DNA from: Actinomycetota bacterium
Lineage (GTDB): Bacteria > Actinomycetota > Actinomycetes > Propionibacteriales > Propionibacteriaceae
Direction of reading: 5' to 3'
NCBI GenBank assembly: GCA_020161795.1
Contig: JAIUOR010000060.1
Coordinates: 1-64,000, forward strand
DNA: 64,000 nucleotides
Shown here: in pieces, positions 17,049 through 26,610 of the stretch
How the letters are laid out: every line of letters begins with the position of its first letter
How positions within the stretch are numbered: position 1 is the stretch's first letter
Made by a program: the position numbers and the translations under genes
Notes under the pieces: model-generated
Told to the model about the DNA's origin: nothing
Database searches by the model: none
Seen by the model: only the letters and a program-made list of their open reading frames with translations

Positions 17049-18722
17049 GTGAGGAACCCGACGCGCATATTGACGGTGCTGCTCTCCGGGCTGGTCGCCT
17101 GGCTGGCGATGGGCACCCCAGCGCACGCCGCCGAGACCATCGACAGCTACGTCGTGTCGGCGACGGTCGAAGCCGACGGCACCCTCCGTGTGAACGCGAC
17201 GATCACGCTGGCCGATCCGCCGGACACCCTGACGCAGAGCTTCGGCACTACCGCCCGCACCACGGACAGCCGCGAGTACCGGTTCGAGATCGGTGAGGTC
17301 ACCGCGACCTCGGGCGGCACGCCGCTGACACCGACCGTCACCGCTGGTGAGGGCCGGACCACGGTGGGCGTTCCGACCGCCGGGCTGACCACCCCGATCG
17401 AGCTCTCCTACTCGGTGCGCGGCGCGGCGATGGCGGCGGCCGACGGCAGCACCGTGGTGGCCTGGCCGGTGGTGCAGGGCCTGGAGCTGCCCGTCAGCAC
17501 CGTGGACGTCACGATCTCGGTACCCGGGCCGTTCAGCTCGGTCGACTGCGCGGCAGGCGATCCGACGGCGCCGGGGGCCTGCACCTACTTCGCCGGCGGT
17601 ACCCACGACAACCCGCTGCCGGTCTTCCACCACGAGGGCCTGGCGGCGGGCAACATGGTCGCTGCCACGCTGCGCTTCCCGGCCGGGGCGGTGGCTGTCA
17701 ACGAGGATCTGCGGACGCTATGGACCCTGGATCGCGCCTTCTCCACCGGCCCGGCCGAACTGCTCAGCGCGCTGGCGCTGCTGATCCTGGGCGGGCTGGC
17801 GGTCTGGCTGGCCCACCGCCGGGTGGGACGGGACGCCGCGGGTGCGGCGCTCCCCACCCGGATCGCCGAATTCGCGCCGGTGGGCGAGGGTGAGAGTGAG
17901 TTCCGGGTGCTGGAGGCCGTCCGGCCGGGCCAGGTCGGAACCGTGCTGGACGAGCATGTCGATCCGGTCGACCTGACCGCCTCCGTCCTCGATCTGGCGG
18001 TTCGCGGGCATCTGCGGATCCACGAGCTGGAACGGGCCTCGGCGCACGCCGCCACCGACTGGTCGTTCGAGCGCCTCGACAGCGACGAGCCGCTGGCCGG
18101 CTACGAGCAGACCCTGCTGGAGGCGATCGCGCCCGTCGGCGGCAGCGTGACCGTCTCGAACCTGCCGGCCACCGTGCTGCCCTCGATCCCGCAGGTGCAG
18201 TCGGAGTTGTACGACGAGGTGGTGGCGCGGGGCTGGTTCGCCCGGCGCCCGGACACCACCCGCAACACCTGGACGCGGCTCGGCTGGGCCGCGCTCGGCG
18301 TGGCGCTGCTGGTGACCATCCTGCTGGCGGGCTTCACAACCTTCGGCCTGGTCGGGCTGGCGTTGGTGCTGGTCTCGCTCGGGGTGGTCTTCGTGGCGGC
18401 GGAGATGCCGTCGCGGACCAGCGCCGGCGCGGGTGTGCTGAGCGGCCTGCAGGTGCTCCGCGGCCAGCTGGCCACCCAGCCGACCGACCAGCTGCCCGAG
18501 GGCCGCGAGTACGAGCAGCTCTCGCGGATCCTGCCCTACGCGGTCGTCCTGGGTGGTGCGGACCGATGGCTGCAGGCTCTGGTCGACGCCGATGACGACG
18601 ACACCGCGGACGGTACCGACCTGGCCTGGTACCACGCCGGCGCCGACTGGCACCTGAGCGATCTGCCCGATGCCGTCCACAACTTCGTCACCACCGTGCA
18701 GGGCACCCTGGTCTCGCGCTGA
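17049..18722 (+). CDS. DUF2207-type predicted membrane protein
   Basis: Function unknown. The 557-residue protein starts with a signal peptide (about 1-28, ending TPAHAAET), followed by an extracellular beta-rich DUF2207-like domain (about 29-230), a membrane span (ELLSALALLILGGLAVWLA), a cytoplasmic winged region (DLTASVLDLAVRGHLRIHEL), and two more spans (about 415-460) before a cytoplasmic tail. This architecture is that of the YciQ/DUF2207 family. GTG 17049 follows GTGAGGACGATGCC; TACGCT at 16994 is a possible -10 box giving a 40-base leader. Monocistronic, with a strong bidirectional terminator after it. Confidence 0.75.
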   Translation: MRNPTRILTVLLSGLVAWLAMGTPAHAAETIDSYVVSATVEADGTLRVNATITLADPPDTLTQSFGTTARTTDSREYRFEIGEVTATSGGTPLTPTVTAGEGRTTVGVPTAGLTTPIELSYSVRGAAMAAADGSTVVAWPVVQGLELPVSTVDVTISVPGPFSSVDCAAGDPTAPGACTYFAGGTHDNPLPVFHHEGLAAGNMVAATLRFPAGAVAVNEDLRTLWTLDRAFSTGPAELLSALALLILGGLAVWLAHRRVGRDAAGAALPTRIAEFAPVGEGESEFRVLEAVRPGQVGTVLDEHVDPVDLTASVLDLAVRGHLRIHELERASAHAATDWSFERLDSDEPLAGYEQTLLEAIAPVGGSVTVSNLPATVLPSIPQVQSELYDEVVARGWFARRPDTTRNTWTRLGWAALGVALLVTILLAGFTTFGLVGLALVLVSLGVVFVAAEMPSRTSAGAGVLSGLQVLRGQLATQPTDQLPEGREYEQLSRILPYAVVLGGADRWLQALVDADDDDTADGTDLAWYHAGADWHLSDLPDAVHNFVTTVQGTLVSR

Positions 18723-18724
18723 CG

Positions 18725-18774
18725 ACCGGCTTCGGGCCCGGAACCCATCGGGCTGAAGCGGGGCCGAAGCCGGT
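18725..18774. terminator. bidirectional terminator between DUF2207 gene and glyA
   Basis: Arms ACCGGCTTCGGGCCC (18725-18739) and GGGGCCGAAGCCGGT (18760-18774) pair with one mismatch over 15 bp, loop 20 bases. It lies between two convergent genes. Confidence 0.65.
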
Positions 18775-18783
18775 GCGGGTTTC

Positions 18784-20307
18784 CTAGAGCTCCAGGCCCG
18801 GGTAGAGCGGGTAGTCGTCGAGGAGCTCGGCGGCAGCCGCCTTCGTCCGCTCCGCCACGCCGTCGGACAACAGGTATTTGGCCTTGCCGGGGGTGCCGGC
18901 GGCGGTCGGGGCCGGGGTGGTGGCGCCCAGCACGCCGGCGATCAGCTCGGCGACCCGGTCGAACTCGGCGGCGCCGAAGCCGCGCGAGGTCAGCGCGGGG
19001 GTGCCGACCCGGACGCCGGAGGTGTACCAGGCGCCGTTGGGATCGGCCGGCACCGAGTTGCGATTGGTGACGATGCCGGATTCCAGCAGGGCCGATTCGG
19101 CCTGCCGGCCGGTCAGCCCGAAGCCGCTGACGTCCATCAGCACGATGTGGTTGTCGGTGCCGTCGGTGACCAACTTCACGCCGCGCTTCATCAGGCCCTC
19201 GGCGAGGGTCCTGGCGTTGTCGGCGACCGCCTGGGCATAGGTCTGGAAGGCGGGCTGGCGAGCTTCGGCGAAGGCGATCGCCTTGGCGGCCATGACGTGG
19301 CTGAGCGGGCCGCCGAGCACCATCGGGCAGCCGCGGTCGACGGCCGGGGCGTACTCCGAGGTGGCCAGGACGAAGCCGCCGCGCGGGCCGCGCAGCGACT
19401 TGTGCGTGGTGGAGGCCACGACGTGGGCGTAGGGGATCGGATCCTCCTCGCCGGTGAACACCTTGCCGGCCACCAGGCCCGCGAAGTGGGCCATGTCGAC
19501 GAACAGGGTGGCGCCCACCTCGTCCGCGATCTCGCGCATCCTGGCGAAATTGACCCGACGCGGGTAGGCGGAGTAGCCCGCCACGATGATCAGCGGCTGG
19601 AACTCGCGGGCGTCCGCGCGCAGCTTGTCGTAGTCGATCAGCCCGGTCTCGGGGTTGGTGCCGTAGGCGTGCTGGCGGAACATCTTGCCCGAGATGTTGT
19701 GCCGGAAGCCGTGGGTGAGGTGGCCGCCCGCGTCCAGGCTCATGCCCATCACCCGCTGGGCGTTGAAGGTGGCGCGCAACGCCTCCCAGTCGGTCTCGGA
19801 GAGGTCGTTGACGGTCTTCGCGCCGAGCCGCTCCAGGGTGGGGGACTCCACCCGGTGGGAGAGGATCGACCAGTAGGCGACCAGGTTGGCGTCGATTCCG
19901 GAGTGGGGCTGGACGTAGGCGTACTCGGCCCCGAACAGCGCGCGGGCGTGCTCGGCCGCGACCGACTCGACGGTGTCGACGTTCTGGCAGCCGGCGTAGA
20001 AGCGGTGCCCGACGGTGCCCTCGGCGTACTTGTCGGAGAGCCAGGTGCCCATGGTCATCAGCACCGGCAGGGAGGCGTAGTTCTCGCTCGCGATCAGCTT
20101 CAGCGAACCTCGCTGGTCGTGCAGCTCGGCGCGGGTCGCGTCGGCGATCCGAGGCTCGATCGACTCGATCACACCCAGGGCCTGGGAGTAGATCGACGAA
20201 GCCCGAGCGGCGATCCGGGCTTGCTCGGAGTCTCCCGAGGGCAAGGAGGATCCTCCCGCGTCCCGCGCGGAATGGATGCTGGCGGCTGTATCGGCGAGGT
20301 CACTCAC
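18784..20307 (-). CDS. glyA: serine hydroxymethyltransferase, long form
   Basis: PLP enzyme interconverting serine and glycine while charging tetrahydrofolate with a one-carbon unit. Visible: [32 protein letters not shown], the PLP lysine in [26 protein letters not shown], and [20 protein letters not shown]. The protein is 507 residues, against about 415-430 for most bacterial SHMTs. The excess is an N-terminal extension of about 45 residues and an internal insertion near [15 protein letters not shown] ... [18 protein letters not shown] 20307 follows CAGAAGGAGCCAGTCAC. A possible promoter TAGATT lies on the minus strand at 20347-20342. Monocistronic. Confidence 0.93.
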   Translation of the reverse strand: MSDLADTAASIHSARDAGGSSLPSGDSEQARIAARASSIYSQALGVIESIEPRIADATRAELHDQRGSLKLIASENYASLPVLMTMGTWLSDKYAEGTVGHRFYAGCQNVDTVESVAAEHARALFGAEYAYVQPHSGIDANLVAYWSILSHRVESPTLERLGAKTVNDLSETDWEALRATFNAQRVMGMSLDAGGHLTHGFRHNISGKMFRQHAYGTNPETGLIDYDKLRADAREFQPLIIVAGYSAYPRRVNFARMREIADEVGATLFVDMAHFAGLVAGKVFTGEEDPIPYAHVVASTTHKSLRGPRGGFVLATSEYAPAVDRGCPMVLGGPLSHVMAAKAIAFAEARQPAFQTYAQAVADNARTLAEGLMKRGVKLVTDGTDNHIVLMDVSGFGLTGRQAESALLESGIVTNRNSVPADPNGAWYTSGVRVGTPALTSRGFGAAEFDRVAELIAGVLGATTPAPTAAGTPGKAKYLLSDGVAERTKAAAAELLDDYPLYPGLEL

Positions 20308-20341
20308 GTGACTGGCTCCTTCTGCTGGTCGGACCGACCCA

Positions 20342-20347
20342 AATCTA
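20342..20347 (-). promoter_or_regulatory. possible glyA -10 box
   Basis: TAGATT on the minus strand, 34 bases upstream of the GTG start; the short leader holds AGAAGGAGCC. I found no riboswitch-like fold in the leader. Confidence 0.35.
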
Positions 20348-20492
20348 CCGGCTGGGCGTCGCGCTCGACGCGCCAGCTCACCGTGCATGCGCGTCGCTTA
20401 CGCCACCGGCCGAGGCCGGGGGCGGGTTCGGTGACCTTCGCGACGCCGACCGAACTAGGGTGGGAGCACGACCCCCGACCAGGCGAGGACCG

Positions 20493-21725
20493 ATGAGCGA
20501 CCAGAACCCCACCCAGCCCAGCACCCCGACGCCGCCGACCGGCCCCAGGCCCACGCCGCCGCCCTACGGTTACCCGGCTCCCTACCACCCGGTGGCGCAG
20601 TATCCGGTGGCACCGGCCGCCCCCGCGCCCAGCCAGCCGGCGAAGGGCGGGTTCGGACGCGGGTTCGGCATCGGATCGGGGGTGGGAATCGGGCTGGGGG
20701 CCACGCTGGTGATCGGCATGGTGATCAGTTCGCTGCTGTTCGGGCTGCTGGCCGGCAATGCGGGCGCGGCCGCGGCGACGCCCGGCGTCCAGACGATCTG
20801 GGGCTCGGCGTACGCCAGCAGGACCGTCCACGCCTTCTCGATCGCCGGGCCGATCCTGGCCGGCGCCTCGGACGGCTCCACGCTTTCGGGCGGCACCTAC
20901 GGCTACGAGATCGCTGCCGCGATCGACAGCCTGGGGGACGAGACGGACGGCCTGATGCTGATCCTGAACACCCCCGGTGGCAGCATCAACGGCTCGAAGG
21001 CGATCGCCGACGCCGTCGCCCGCTACCAGGAGCGCACCGGCAAGAAGGTGGTCGCCTTCGTCGAGGGGATGTCGGCCTCGGGCGGCATGTACGCGATGGC
21101 CGGCGCGGACGAGATCATCGCCGACCACGGCTCGCTGATCGGCAGCATTGGCGTGATCTTCGGCCCGCTCAGCCGCTTCAAGGACGTCACCGCGATCACC
21201 GGCACGATCCTGGAGCCCGGTGTGGTCACCACCGGCGGCATCACCCAGGAGTACCTGACGATGGGCCGCGGCAAGGACTTCGGCAATCCCTTCCGGGACA
21301 TGACCGAGGAGGAACGCGAGGTGTTCACCGGCGTGATCCAGAACCTGTACGACGACTTCGTCGGCTGGGTGGCCAAGGCTCGCGGGCTGGAGGCCTCCTT
21401 CATCACAGACACCCTCGGAGCACATGTCTTCGACCCGAAGACGGCGGTGGCACACGGCCTGATCGATGTCGAACTCGGGGTGATGGACGCCTACCGGCAT
21501 GCCGCCGAGACCATGGGCCTGGATCCCGACGACACCCGGATCGTCACCGACGCGCCGCCCGGCCTGATCGACCAGCTGCTCGGCATGGAGGCGCGGGTGC
21601 GCGGTCACGCGCTGCCGGAATCGGTCGAGCTGGGCCAGCGGGCCTCTGCCTCGATCTGCGGCTACAGCCCCGCTGTGCTGGCCTACCACGGCGACATCGC
21701 CTCGGTCTGCACCGCCGGCCGCTGA
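20493..21725 (+). CDS. sppA: SppA-like signal peptide peptidase (family S49)
   Basis: Membrane-anchored serine protease that degrades released signal peptides. The 410-residue protein has a Pro-rich cytoplasmic N-terminus (1-50), a membrane span (about 61-89) and one S49 domain: ILNTPGGSINGS, the catalytic Ser196 in EGMSASGGMYAMAG, GSLIGSIGVIFG, and the general-base Lys261 in GRGKDFGNPFRDMT. A C-terminal tail of about 80 residues is unusual for short SppA and has a Cys pair. ATG 20493 follows GGCGAGGACCG; TAGGGT at 20456 could be the -10 box. Divergent from glyA. Confidence 0.88.
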   Translation: MSDQNPTQPSTPTPPTGPRPTPPPYGYPAPYHPVAQYPVAPAAPAPSQPAKGGFGRGFGIGSGVGIGLGATLVIGMVISSLLFGLLAGNAGAAAATPGVQTIWGSAYASRTVHAFSIAGPILAGASDGSTLSGGTYGYEIAAAIDSLGDETDGLMLILNTPGGSINGSKAIADAVARYQERTGKKVVAFVEGMSASGGMYAMAGADEIIADHGSLIGSIGVIFGPLSRFKDVTAITGTILEPGVVTTGGITQEYLTMGRGKDFGNPFRDMTEEEREVFTGVIQNLYDDFVGWVAKARGLEASFITDTLGAHVFDPKTAVAHGLIDVELGVMDAYRHAAETMGLDPDDTRIVTDAPPGLIDQLLGMEARVRGHALPESVELGQRASASICGYSPAVLAYHGDIASVCTAGR

Positions 21726-21782
21726 CCGTGGCTGCCCGGTCACACCGATCCGGACGACTGCGGGCTGAGACGGTTCAACCGC

Positions 21783-21788
21783 TAGGCT
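21783..21788 (+). promoter_or_regulatory. rhaR -10 box
   Basis: TAGGCT, 30 bases before the GTG at 21819, followed by a leader with a strong AGGAGGAGG ribosome site. Confidence 0.4.
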
Positions 21789-21818
21789 GAGATCGACATC
21801 GTCCGCCAGGAGGAGGCA

Positions 21819-22853
21819 GTGGTGGGGCGCCGGGGATCGGTGAGCATGAAGGACGTCGCGGCGCTGGCCGGCGTCTCGGTAGGCACCGTCTCCAATGTGC
21901 TGAACTCGCCCGACCTGGTGGCCGAGCAGACCCGCCTGCGGGTCGAGGCGGCGATCGAGAAGCTGGGCTGGGTGCGCAACGAGACGGCCCGGCAGTTGCG
22001 CGCGGGGGACAGCCGGTCGATCGGCATGGTCGTGATGGACATCGCCAATCCCTTCTTCGCCGACGTGGTGCGCGGTGCGGAGGAGTTCCTCTACCAGAAG
22101 GGCTACTCGGTCTACATCGGCAACAGCGATCAGCGCCTCGACCGGGAGGCCACGCTGCTCGACCACTTCCAGCAGCACCGGGTCCGCGGTGTGCTCTTCG
22201 CCTCCATCGGGGCCAGTGTCGAGCGGGCGGCGCGGCTGCGGCAGCGCGGCATCCCCGTCGTGCTGGTCGATCGCGCGGCCGGCGCGGCCGACTTCTGCTC
22301 GGTCGGAATGGACGATATCGAGGGCGGACGGCTGGCTACCGCCCACCTGCTCTCCCAGGGGCACCGGCGTCTGGCCGTGATCGGCGGGCCGGGCGACCTC
22401 ACCCAGGTGCGCGACCGCCGCCGCGGCGCCAATTTCGCCCTCCAGGCCGCTCCGGAAGCCTCGCTGCTGGTGATATCGACCGAGCTGCTCGACGTCGCCT
22501 GGGGGAGGCGGGCCGCCGACGACCTGCTGTTGCTCCCCGAGCGGGAGCGCCCCACGGCGGTCTTCGCGCTGAACGACCTGCTGGCGATCGGCCTGCTCCA
22601 GGGGCTCACCCTGGCCGGCGTCCGGGTGCCCGAGGAGATCGCGATCGTCGGCTACGACGACATCTCCTTCGCGGCCGCCGCCGCGGTGCCACTGTCGTCG
22701 GTGCGGCAGCCCCGCGCCGAGCTCGGCGCGCTGGCCGCCGAGCTGCTCTTCGAGGAGATCCGGACCGCCGAATCCAGCGAGCATCACGAGCACCGTGGGG
22801 TGCGCATGACGCCGGAGCTCGTGGTGCGGCAATCGTCGCTTATCAAATCGTGA
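21819..22853 (+). CDS. rhaR: LacI-family regulator of the L-rhamnose genes
   Basis: The 344-residue protein has an N-terminal LacI HTH with hinge (SMKDVAALAGVSVGTVSNVL, about 9-28, then ETARQLRAG) and a periplasmic-binding-protein-like effector domain (IGMVVMDIANPFFADVVRG ... VFALNDLLAIGLLQGL ... IVGYDDISFAAAAAVPLSS). GTG 21819 follows AGGAGG. It precedes the rhamnose ABC importer by 91 bases; a centrally CG-containing LacI-type palindrome sits there and again upstream of rhaB, so it is the likely repressor of both transcription units, relieved by rhamnose or a catabolite. The specific ligand is inferred from context. Confidence 0.85.
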   Translation: MVGRRGSVSMKDVAALAGVSVGTVSNVLNSPDLVAEQTRLRVEAAIEKLGWVRNETARQLRAGDSRSIGMVVMDIANPFFADVVRGAEEFLYQKGYSVYIGNSDQRLDREATLLDHFQQHRVRGVLFASIGASVERAARLRQRGIPVVLVDRAAGAADFCSVGMDDIEGGRLATAHLLSQGHRRLAVIGGPGDLTQVRDRRRGANFALQAAPEASLLVISTELLDVAWGRRAADDLLLLPERERPTAVFALNDLLAIGLLQGLTLAGVRVPEEIAIVGYDDISFAAAAAVPLSSVRQPRAELGALAAELLFEEIRTAESSEHHEHRGVRMTPELVVRQSSLIKS

Positions 22854-22865
22854 CCTGAGTTCTGC

Positions 22866-22920
22866 TTGACAACCCCCCGTGGGCCCGCTTACATTCGAGA
22901 CGTCAATATGGAACGTTTCA
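22866..22920 (+). promoter_or_regulatory. promoter and LacI operator of the rhamnose transporter operon
   Basis: TTGACA (22866-22871), an 18-bp spacer and TACATT (22890-22895) form a near-consensus promoter. TGGAACGTTTCA (22909-22920), a near-perfect palindrome with central CG, overlaps the early transcribed region. It resembles TGAAACGATTCA upstream of rhaB. Confidence 0.7.
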
Positions 22921-22944
22921 ATTCCGACGGCAAGGAGGGCGCGG

Positions 22945-24462
22945 ATGGTGATCGGGAGTGGCACGCCGATGCTGGAACTGCGTGGCGTATCAAAGCGATT
23001 CGGCGCCGTGGTCGCGCTCCGCGACGGCGAGTTGACCCTGCACCCCGGGTCCATCCATGCCGTGGTCGGCGAGAACGGTGCCGGCAAGTCGACGCTGGTG
23101 AAGATCATGGCCGGGCTCTATGCCCGCGACACCGGTGAGTTCAAGCTGGAGGGCCAGCCGGTCGAGTTCCGCAGCACCGCCGAGTCGAAGGCGGCCGGGA
23201 TCGCGGTCATCTACCAGGAGCCCACGCTCTTCCCCGACCTGTCGGTGACCGAGAACATCTTCATGGGACGCCAGCCGGTGGCCCGGTTCGGCATGATCGA
23301 CCGCGCGGCGATGCGCGCCGAGGTCATCGAGCTGATGACCCGCCTGGGGGTCACGATCGATCCGGATCGTCCCACCCAGGGCCTCTCCATCGCCGACCAG
23401 CAGATCATCGAGATCGCCAAGGCCATCTCGCTGGACGCCAAGGTGCTGATCATGGACGAGCCGACCGCTGCGCTGTCCGGAGTCGAGGTCGACCGGCTGT
23501 TCGCGGTCGCCCGCAGCCTGCGCGACGAGGGCCGGGCGCTGATGTTCATCTCGCACCGGTTCGACGAGGTGTTCTCGCTGTGCGACACCATCACCGTGAT
23601 GCGGGACGGAAGCTACGTCTCGACCGTGGCCACCGATCAGACCAGCGTCCCCGAGATCGTCCGGATGATGGTGGGACGCGACGTCAACGAGCTCTTCCCC
23701 AAGCTGGAGGCCCCGATCGGCGACGTGGTGCTGCAGGTACGCGGGCTGACCTTCCCGGGCCGGTTCGCCGACATCAGCTTCGATGTCCGCGCCGGCGAGA
23801 TCGTCGCCCTGGCCGGCCTGGTGGGCGCGGGTCGCTCGGAGGTCGCCCGCGCGGTCTTCGGCGTCGATCCGTACACCGCCGGTGAGGTGACGCTGAAGGG
23901 CGCGCCGCTGCCGGCGGGCAGCCCGGCCGCGGCCATGCAGGCCGGCATCGGCTTCGTCCCGGAGGACCGGCGGCAGCAGGGCCTCGTCCTGGAATCCGGC
24001 GTGGCCACCAACATCACAGACGCGATCCGCGGCGACCTCGTCCGCGGTGGCGTGATCACCCGCAAGGCCGAGAACGCCGCGGCCCAGGAATGGGCGCTGG
24101 CCCTGGAGGTCAAGGCGGCCGCGCTCGACGTGAAGGCCGGGACGCTGTCGGGCGGCAACCAGCAGAAGGTCGTCCTCGCCAAGTGGCTGGCCACCCGGCC
24201 GGCGCTGCTGATCATCGACGAGCCCACGCGCGGCATCGATGTCGGCACCAAGTCCGAGGTGCACCGCCGGATGTCCGAACTGGCCGTCGAAGGCCTGGCG
24301 ATCCTGATGATCTCCTCCGAACTGCCCGAGGTGCTCGGGATGGCCGACCGGGTTCTGGTGATGCGTGAAGGACGGATCACCGCGGAACTCTCCCGCGCCG
24401 AGGCGACGCCGGAGACGGTCATGTTCGCAGCCACCCACGCCGCCGAGGAGGTGTCGGCATGA
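22945..24462 (+). CDS. rhaT: rhamnose ABC importer, ATP-binding protein RhaT
   Basis: Energises L-rhamnose uptake together with RhaP, RhaQ and RhaS. The 505-residue protein is a tandem ABC ATPase of the carbohydrate CUT2 class: first half with Walker [10 protein letters not shown], the degenerate signature LSIADQQ and Walker [12 protein letters not shown]; second half with a degenerate Walker A ([11 protein letters not shown]), signature [16 protein letters not shown] and Walker [15 protein letters not shown] 22945 is selected because AAGGAGGGC precedes it. First gene of the operon; overlaps rhaP by 4 bases. Rhamnose specificity comes from the neighbouring rhaI, rhaM and rhaB. Confidence 0.88.
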   Translation: MVIGSGTPMLELRGVSKRFGAVVALRDGELTLHPGSIHAVVGENGAGKSTLVKIMAGLYARDTGEFKLEGQPVEFRSTAESKAAGIAVIYQEPTLFPDLSVTENIFMGRQPVARFGMIDRAAMRAEVIELMTRLGVTIDPDRPTQGLSIADQQIIEIAKAISLDAKVLIMDEPTAALSGVEVDRLFAVARSLRDEGRALMFISHRFDEVFSLCDTITVMRDGSYVSTVATDQTSVPEIVRMMVGRDVNELFPKLEAPIGDVVLQVRGLTFPGRFADISFDVRAGEIVALAGLVGAGRSEVARAVFGVDPYTAGEVTLKGAPLPAGSPAAAMQAGIGFVPEDRRQQGLVLESGVATNITDAIRGDLVRGGVITRKAENAAAQEWALALEVKAAALDVKAGTLSGGNQQKVVLAKWLATRPALLIIDEPTRGIDVGTKSEVHRRMSELAVEGLAILMISSELPEVLGMADRVLVMREGRITAELSRAEATPETVMFAATHAAEEVSA

Positions 24463-25496
24463 CCGCCACTCAGACCACAGCCGCCCCGACGTCCGCCGCC
24501 TCCGCCGGGAGCCGCCTGATGCAGCTGCTGCGTCGCCGCGAGACGTCGATCCTGGTCGCCATCGTGGCGATGGTCGTGGTGACCACCGCGGTGCGGCCCA
24601 CCTTCGTGTTCAGCGGGGACGGCTGGCGCAGCCTGCTGCTCAACCCGGCGATCTACATCGTGCTGGCGGTCGGGGTGGCCTTCGTCATCATCTCCCGTTC
24701 GGTCGACCTCTCGGTCGGTTCGACGATGGGCCTGACCGCCTTCGCCATCGGCTCGCTCTACATCGCCTGGCCCCAGATGCCGACGGTGGTGGCCTTCGTG
24801 GCCGGCACCTTGTTCGGCGGCCTGCTCGGCCTGGTCAACGGCGGCCTGGTGGCGGTGGCGAAGGTGCCCGGCATGGTGATCACGCTCGGCACGATGTACA
24901 TCTTCCGCGGCATCAACATCCTGTGGGCCGGCACCACCCGGATCAACGCCTCGCAGATGGGGCCGGACTTCCTGGCTTTCGGCAACTCGCAGGTGGTCGG
25001 CATCCCCGCCCTGACGATCCTGGCGGTGATCGTGGCGATCATCGCCGGCTGGTATCTCCACAACACCCGCTCGGGACGCGAGCTCTACGCGATCGGCTCC
25101 GCGCCGGAGGCCGCCGAGCTCTACGGCCTGGCGGTGAGCCGGCGGGCGCTGATGTCCTTCGTGGTCTCCGGCGCGATGGCCGGGCTGGCCGGGGTGATGT
25201 TCGCCGCCCGCTACGGCACCATCGCCTCCAACGCCGGCACCGGCTACGAGCTGCAGGCGATCGGCGCGGCCGTGATCGGCGGCGTCGCGATCACCGGTGG
25301 CGTGGGCACGGTGGCCGGCGCGGCCTTCGGCGCCTTCCTGCTGGCCACCATCAACTCCGCGCTCCCGGTGCTCGGCATCGACTCGCTGTGGCAGCGGGCC
25401 GTGGTCGGCGCTCTCATCCTGGCCGCGATCATCCTCGACCGGGTGCTCGCCGTCCGGCAGAAACGACGGCTGATCGCAGAAAGGATGGAGCCATGA
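24459..25496 (+). CDS. rhaP: rhamnose ABC importer, permease RhaP
   Basis: CUT2-class sugar permease of 345 residues with about ten hydrophobic segments and the family hallmark [16 protein letters not shown] in the third span region, plus [15 protein letters not shown] and [20 protein letters not shown] near the C-terminus. Forms the membrane channel with RhaQ. The start overlaps the end of the ATPase gene (ATGA) and the stop overlaps rhaQ. Resembles BranchedAA/ribose-type permeases (RbsC) more broadly; specificity rests on context. Confidence 0.87.
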   Translation: MTATQTTAAPTSAASAGSRLMQLLRRRETSILVAIVAMVVVTTAVRPTFVFSGDGWRSLLLNPAIYIVLAVGVAFVIISRSVDLSVGSTMGLTAFAIGSLYIAWPQMPTVVAFVAGTLFGGLLGLVNGGLVAVAKVPGMVITLGTMYIFRGINILWAGTTRINASQMGPDFLAFGNSQVVGIPALTILAVIVAIIAGWYLHNTRSGRELYAIGSAPEAAELYGLAVSRRALMSFVVSGAMAGLAGVMFAARYGTIASNAGTGYELQAIGAAVIGGVAITGGVGTVAGAAFGAFLLATINSALPVLGIDSLWQRAVVGALILAAIILDRVLAVRQKRRLIAERMEP

Positions 25497-26545
25497 CCGC
25501 GACCACCGTGGGCTACCGCGAATACGGACGACCGCGCTGGCAGCGGATCCTGCTCACCCGTGAGATGGCGATCGTCGGCCTGCTCCTGCTGACGCTGCTG
25601 GTGGCGGGCCTGGCCATCCCGTACTTCGCCGACCGGCTGACCGTCTACAACCTGCTGCGCGACATGTTCGCCACCTTGATCATCGCGTTGCCGATGGCGC
25701 TGGTGATGATCACCGGAGACATCGACATCTCGGTCGGCTCGATGGTGGGCCTGTCCTGCTCGGTGCTCGGCCTGCTGTTCTCCATGGGCGTCCCGTTCGA
25801 GCTGTCCATGGTGCTCGTCCTGCTCATGGGCGCCGCCGGCGGGCTGCTCAACGGAGCGCTGGTGGCCAAGATCGGGTTGCCGGCCCTGGCGGTCACGATC
25901 GGCACGATGGCCCTGTTCCGCGGGATCGCGGTGGGTCTGCTGGGCACCTCCACGGTGACCGGCTTCCCCCAGGGGTGGACCGACCTCACCAAGTACGAGA
26001 TCGGCTACACCGGCATCCCCTTCATCATCGTCGTCTTCCTGGTGCTGTTCGCGGTGTTCGTCTACCTGCTGAACTTCACCCCCTTCGGCCGCGGGATCTA
26101 CGCCCTTGGGCTGAACTCGGAGGCGGCGGTGTTCTCCGGGGTCAACCGCGATCGCACCCGGATCATCCTGTTCGTCCTCGCGGGAACCATGTCGGCTCTC
26201 GGCGGGATCTACTGGACGCTGCTGCGTGGCACGGCCCGCGGCGACATCGGCGACGGCCTGGAGCTCCAGGTGATCGCCGCGGTCGTCCTCGGCGGCGTCT
26301 CGGTCTTCGGCGGCATCGGCGCGCTGTACGGCGTCGTGGCCGGCGTGCTGTTGATCGGTGCCCTCTCCAGCGCCTTGCGTCTGGTCGGGGTCACCGCGGA
26401 AGTGATCAAGATCATCACCGGCGTCCTGCTGATCGGCTCGGTCGTGGCTGCCTCGATGATCACCTCGTTCCAGAACCGACGAAAGAAGGTAACGGCGGCG
26501 CCGAGCCAGACCAGCGTCGCGGAGCCAGCCCCGTCCGGGGAGTGA
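25493..26545 (+). CDS. rhaQ: rhamnose ABC importer, permease RhaQ
   Basis: Second CUT2 permease, 350 residues, partner of RhaP; two distinct permeases are characteristic of rhamnose-type (RhaTPQS) and AI-2-type importers, whereas ribose importers use one. The signature TGDIDISVGSMVGLSCSVLG and GTMALFRGIAVGLLG are present, with GLELQVIAAVVLGGVSVFGG toward the C-terminus and a Lys/Arg-containing cytoplasmic tail. The ATG at 25493 follows AAAGGATGGAGCC. The substrate-binding gene follows after 65 bases. Confidence 0.87.
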   Translation: MTATTVGYREYGRPRWQRILLTREMAIVGLLLLTLLVAGLAIPYFADRLTVYNLLRDMFATLIIALPMALVMITGDIDISVGSMVGLSCSVLGLLFSMGVPFELSMVLVLLMGAAGGLLNGALVAKIGLPALAVTIGTMALFRGIAVGLLGTSTVTGFPQGWTDLTKYEIGYTGIPFIIVVFLVLFAVFVYLLNFTPFGRGIYALGLNSEAAVFSGVNRDRTRIILFVLAGTMSALGGIYWTLLRGTARGDIGDGLELQVIAAVVLGGVSVFGGIGALYGVVAGVLLIGALSSALRLVGVTAEVIKIITGVLLIGSVVAASMITSFQNRRKKVTAAPSQTSVAEPAPSGE

Positions 26546-26610
26546 CTCCATCCACCCATCCGTCCGGTAGGCCAAGGAAGGCCCCACCGGCGACAACCGA
26601 AAGGATTCCG

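Noticed and set aside
20308..20492. Glycine or ZTP riboswitch upstream of glyA
   Set aside because: The conserved cores of neither class could be found and the probable leader is only about 30 bases.
20304..23108. A 934-codon open frame on the minus strand opposite sppA, rhaR and the rhaT start
   Set aside because: It mirrors the codon positions of well-recognised plus-strand genes; composition is His/Asp/Gly/Arg-rich low-complexity typical of GC-rich antisense frames.
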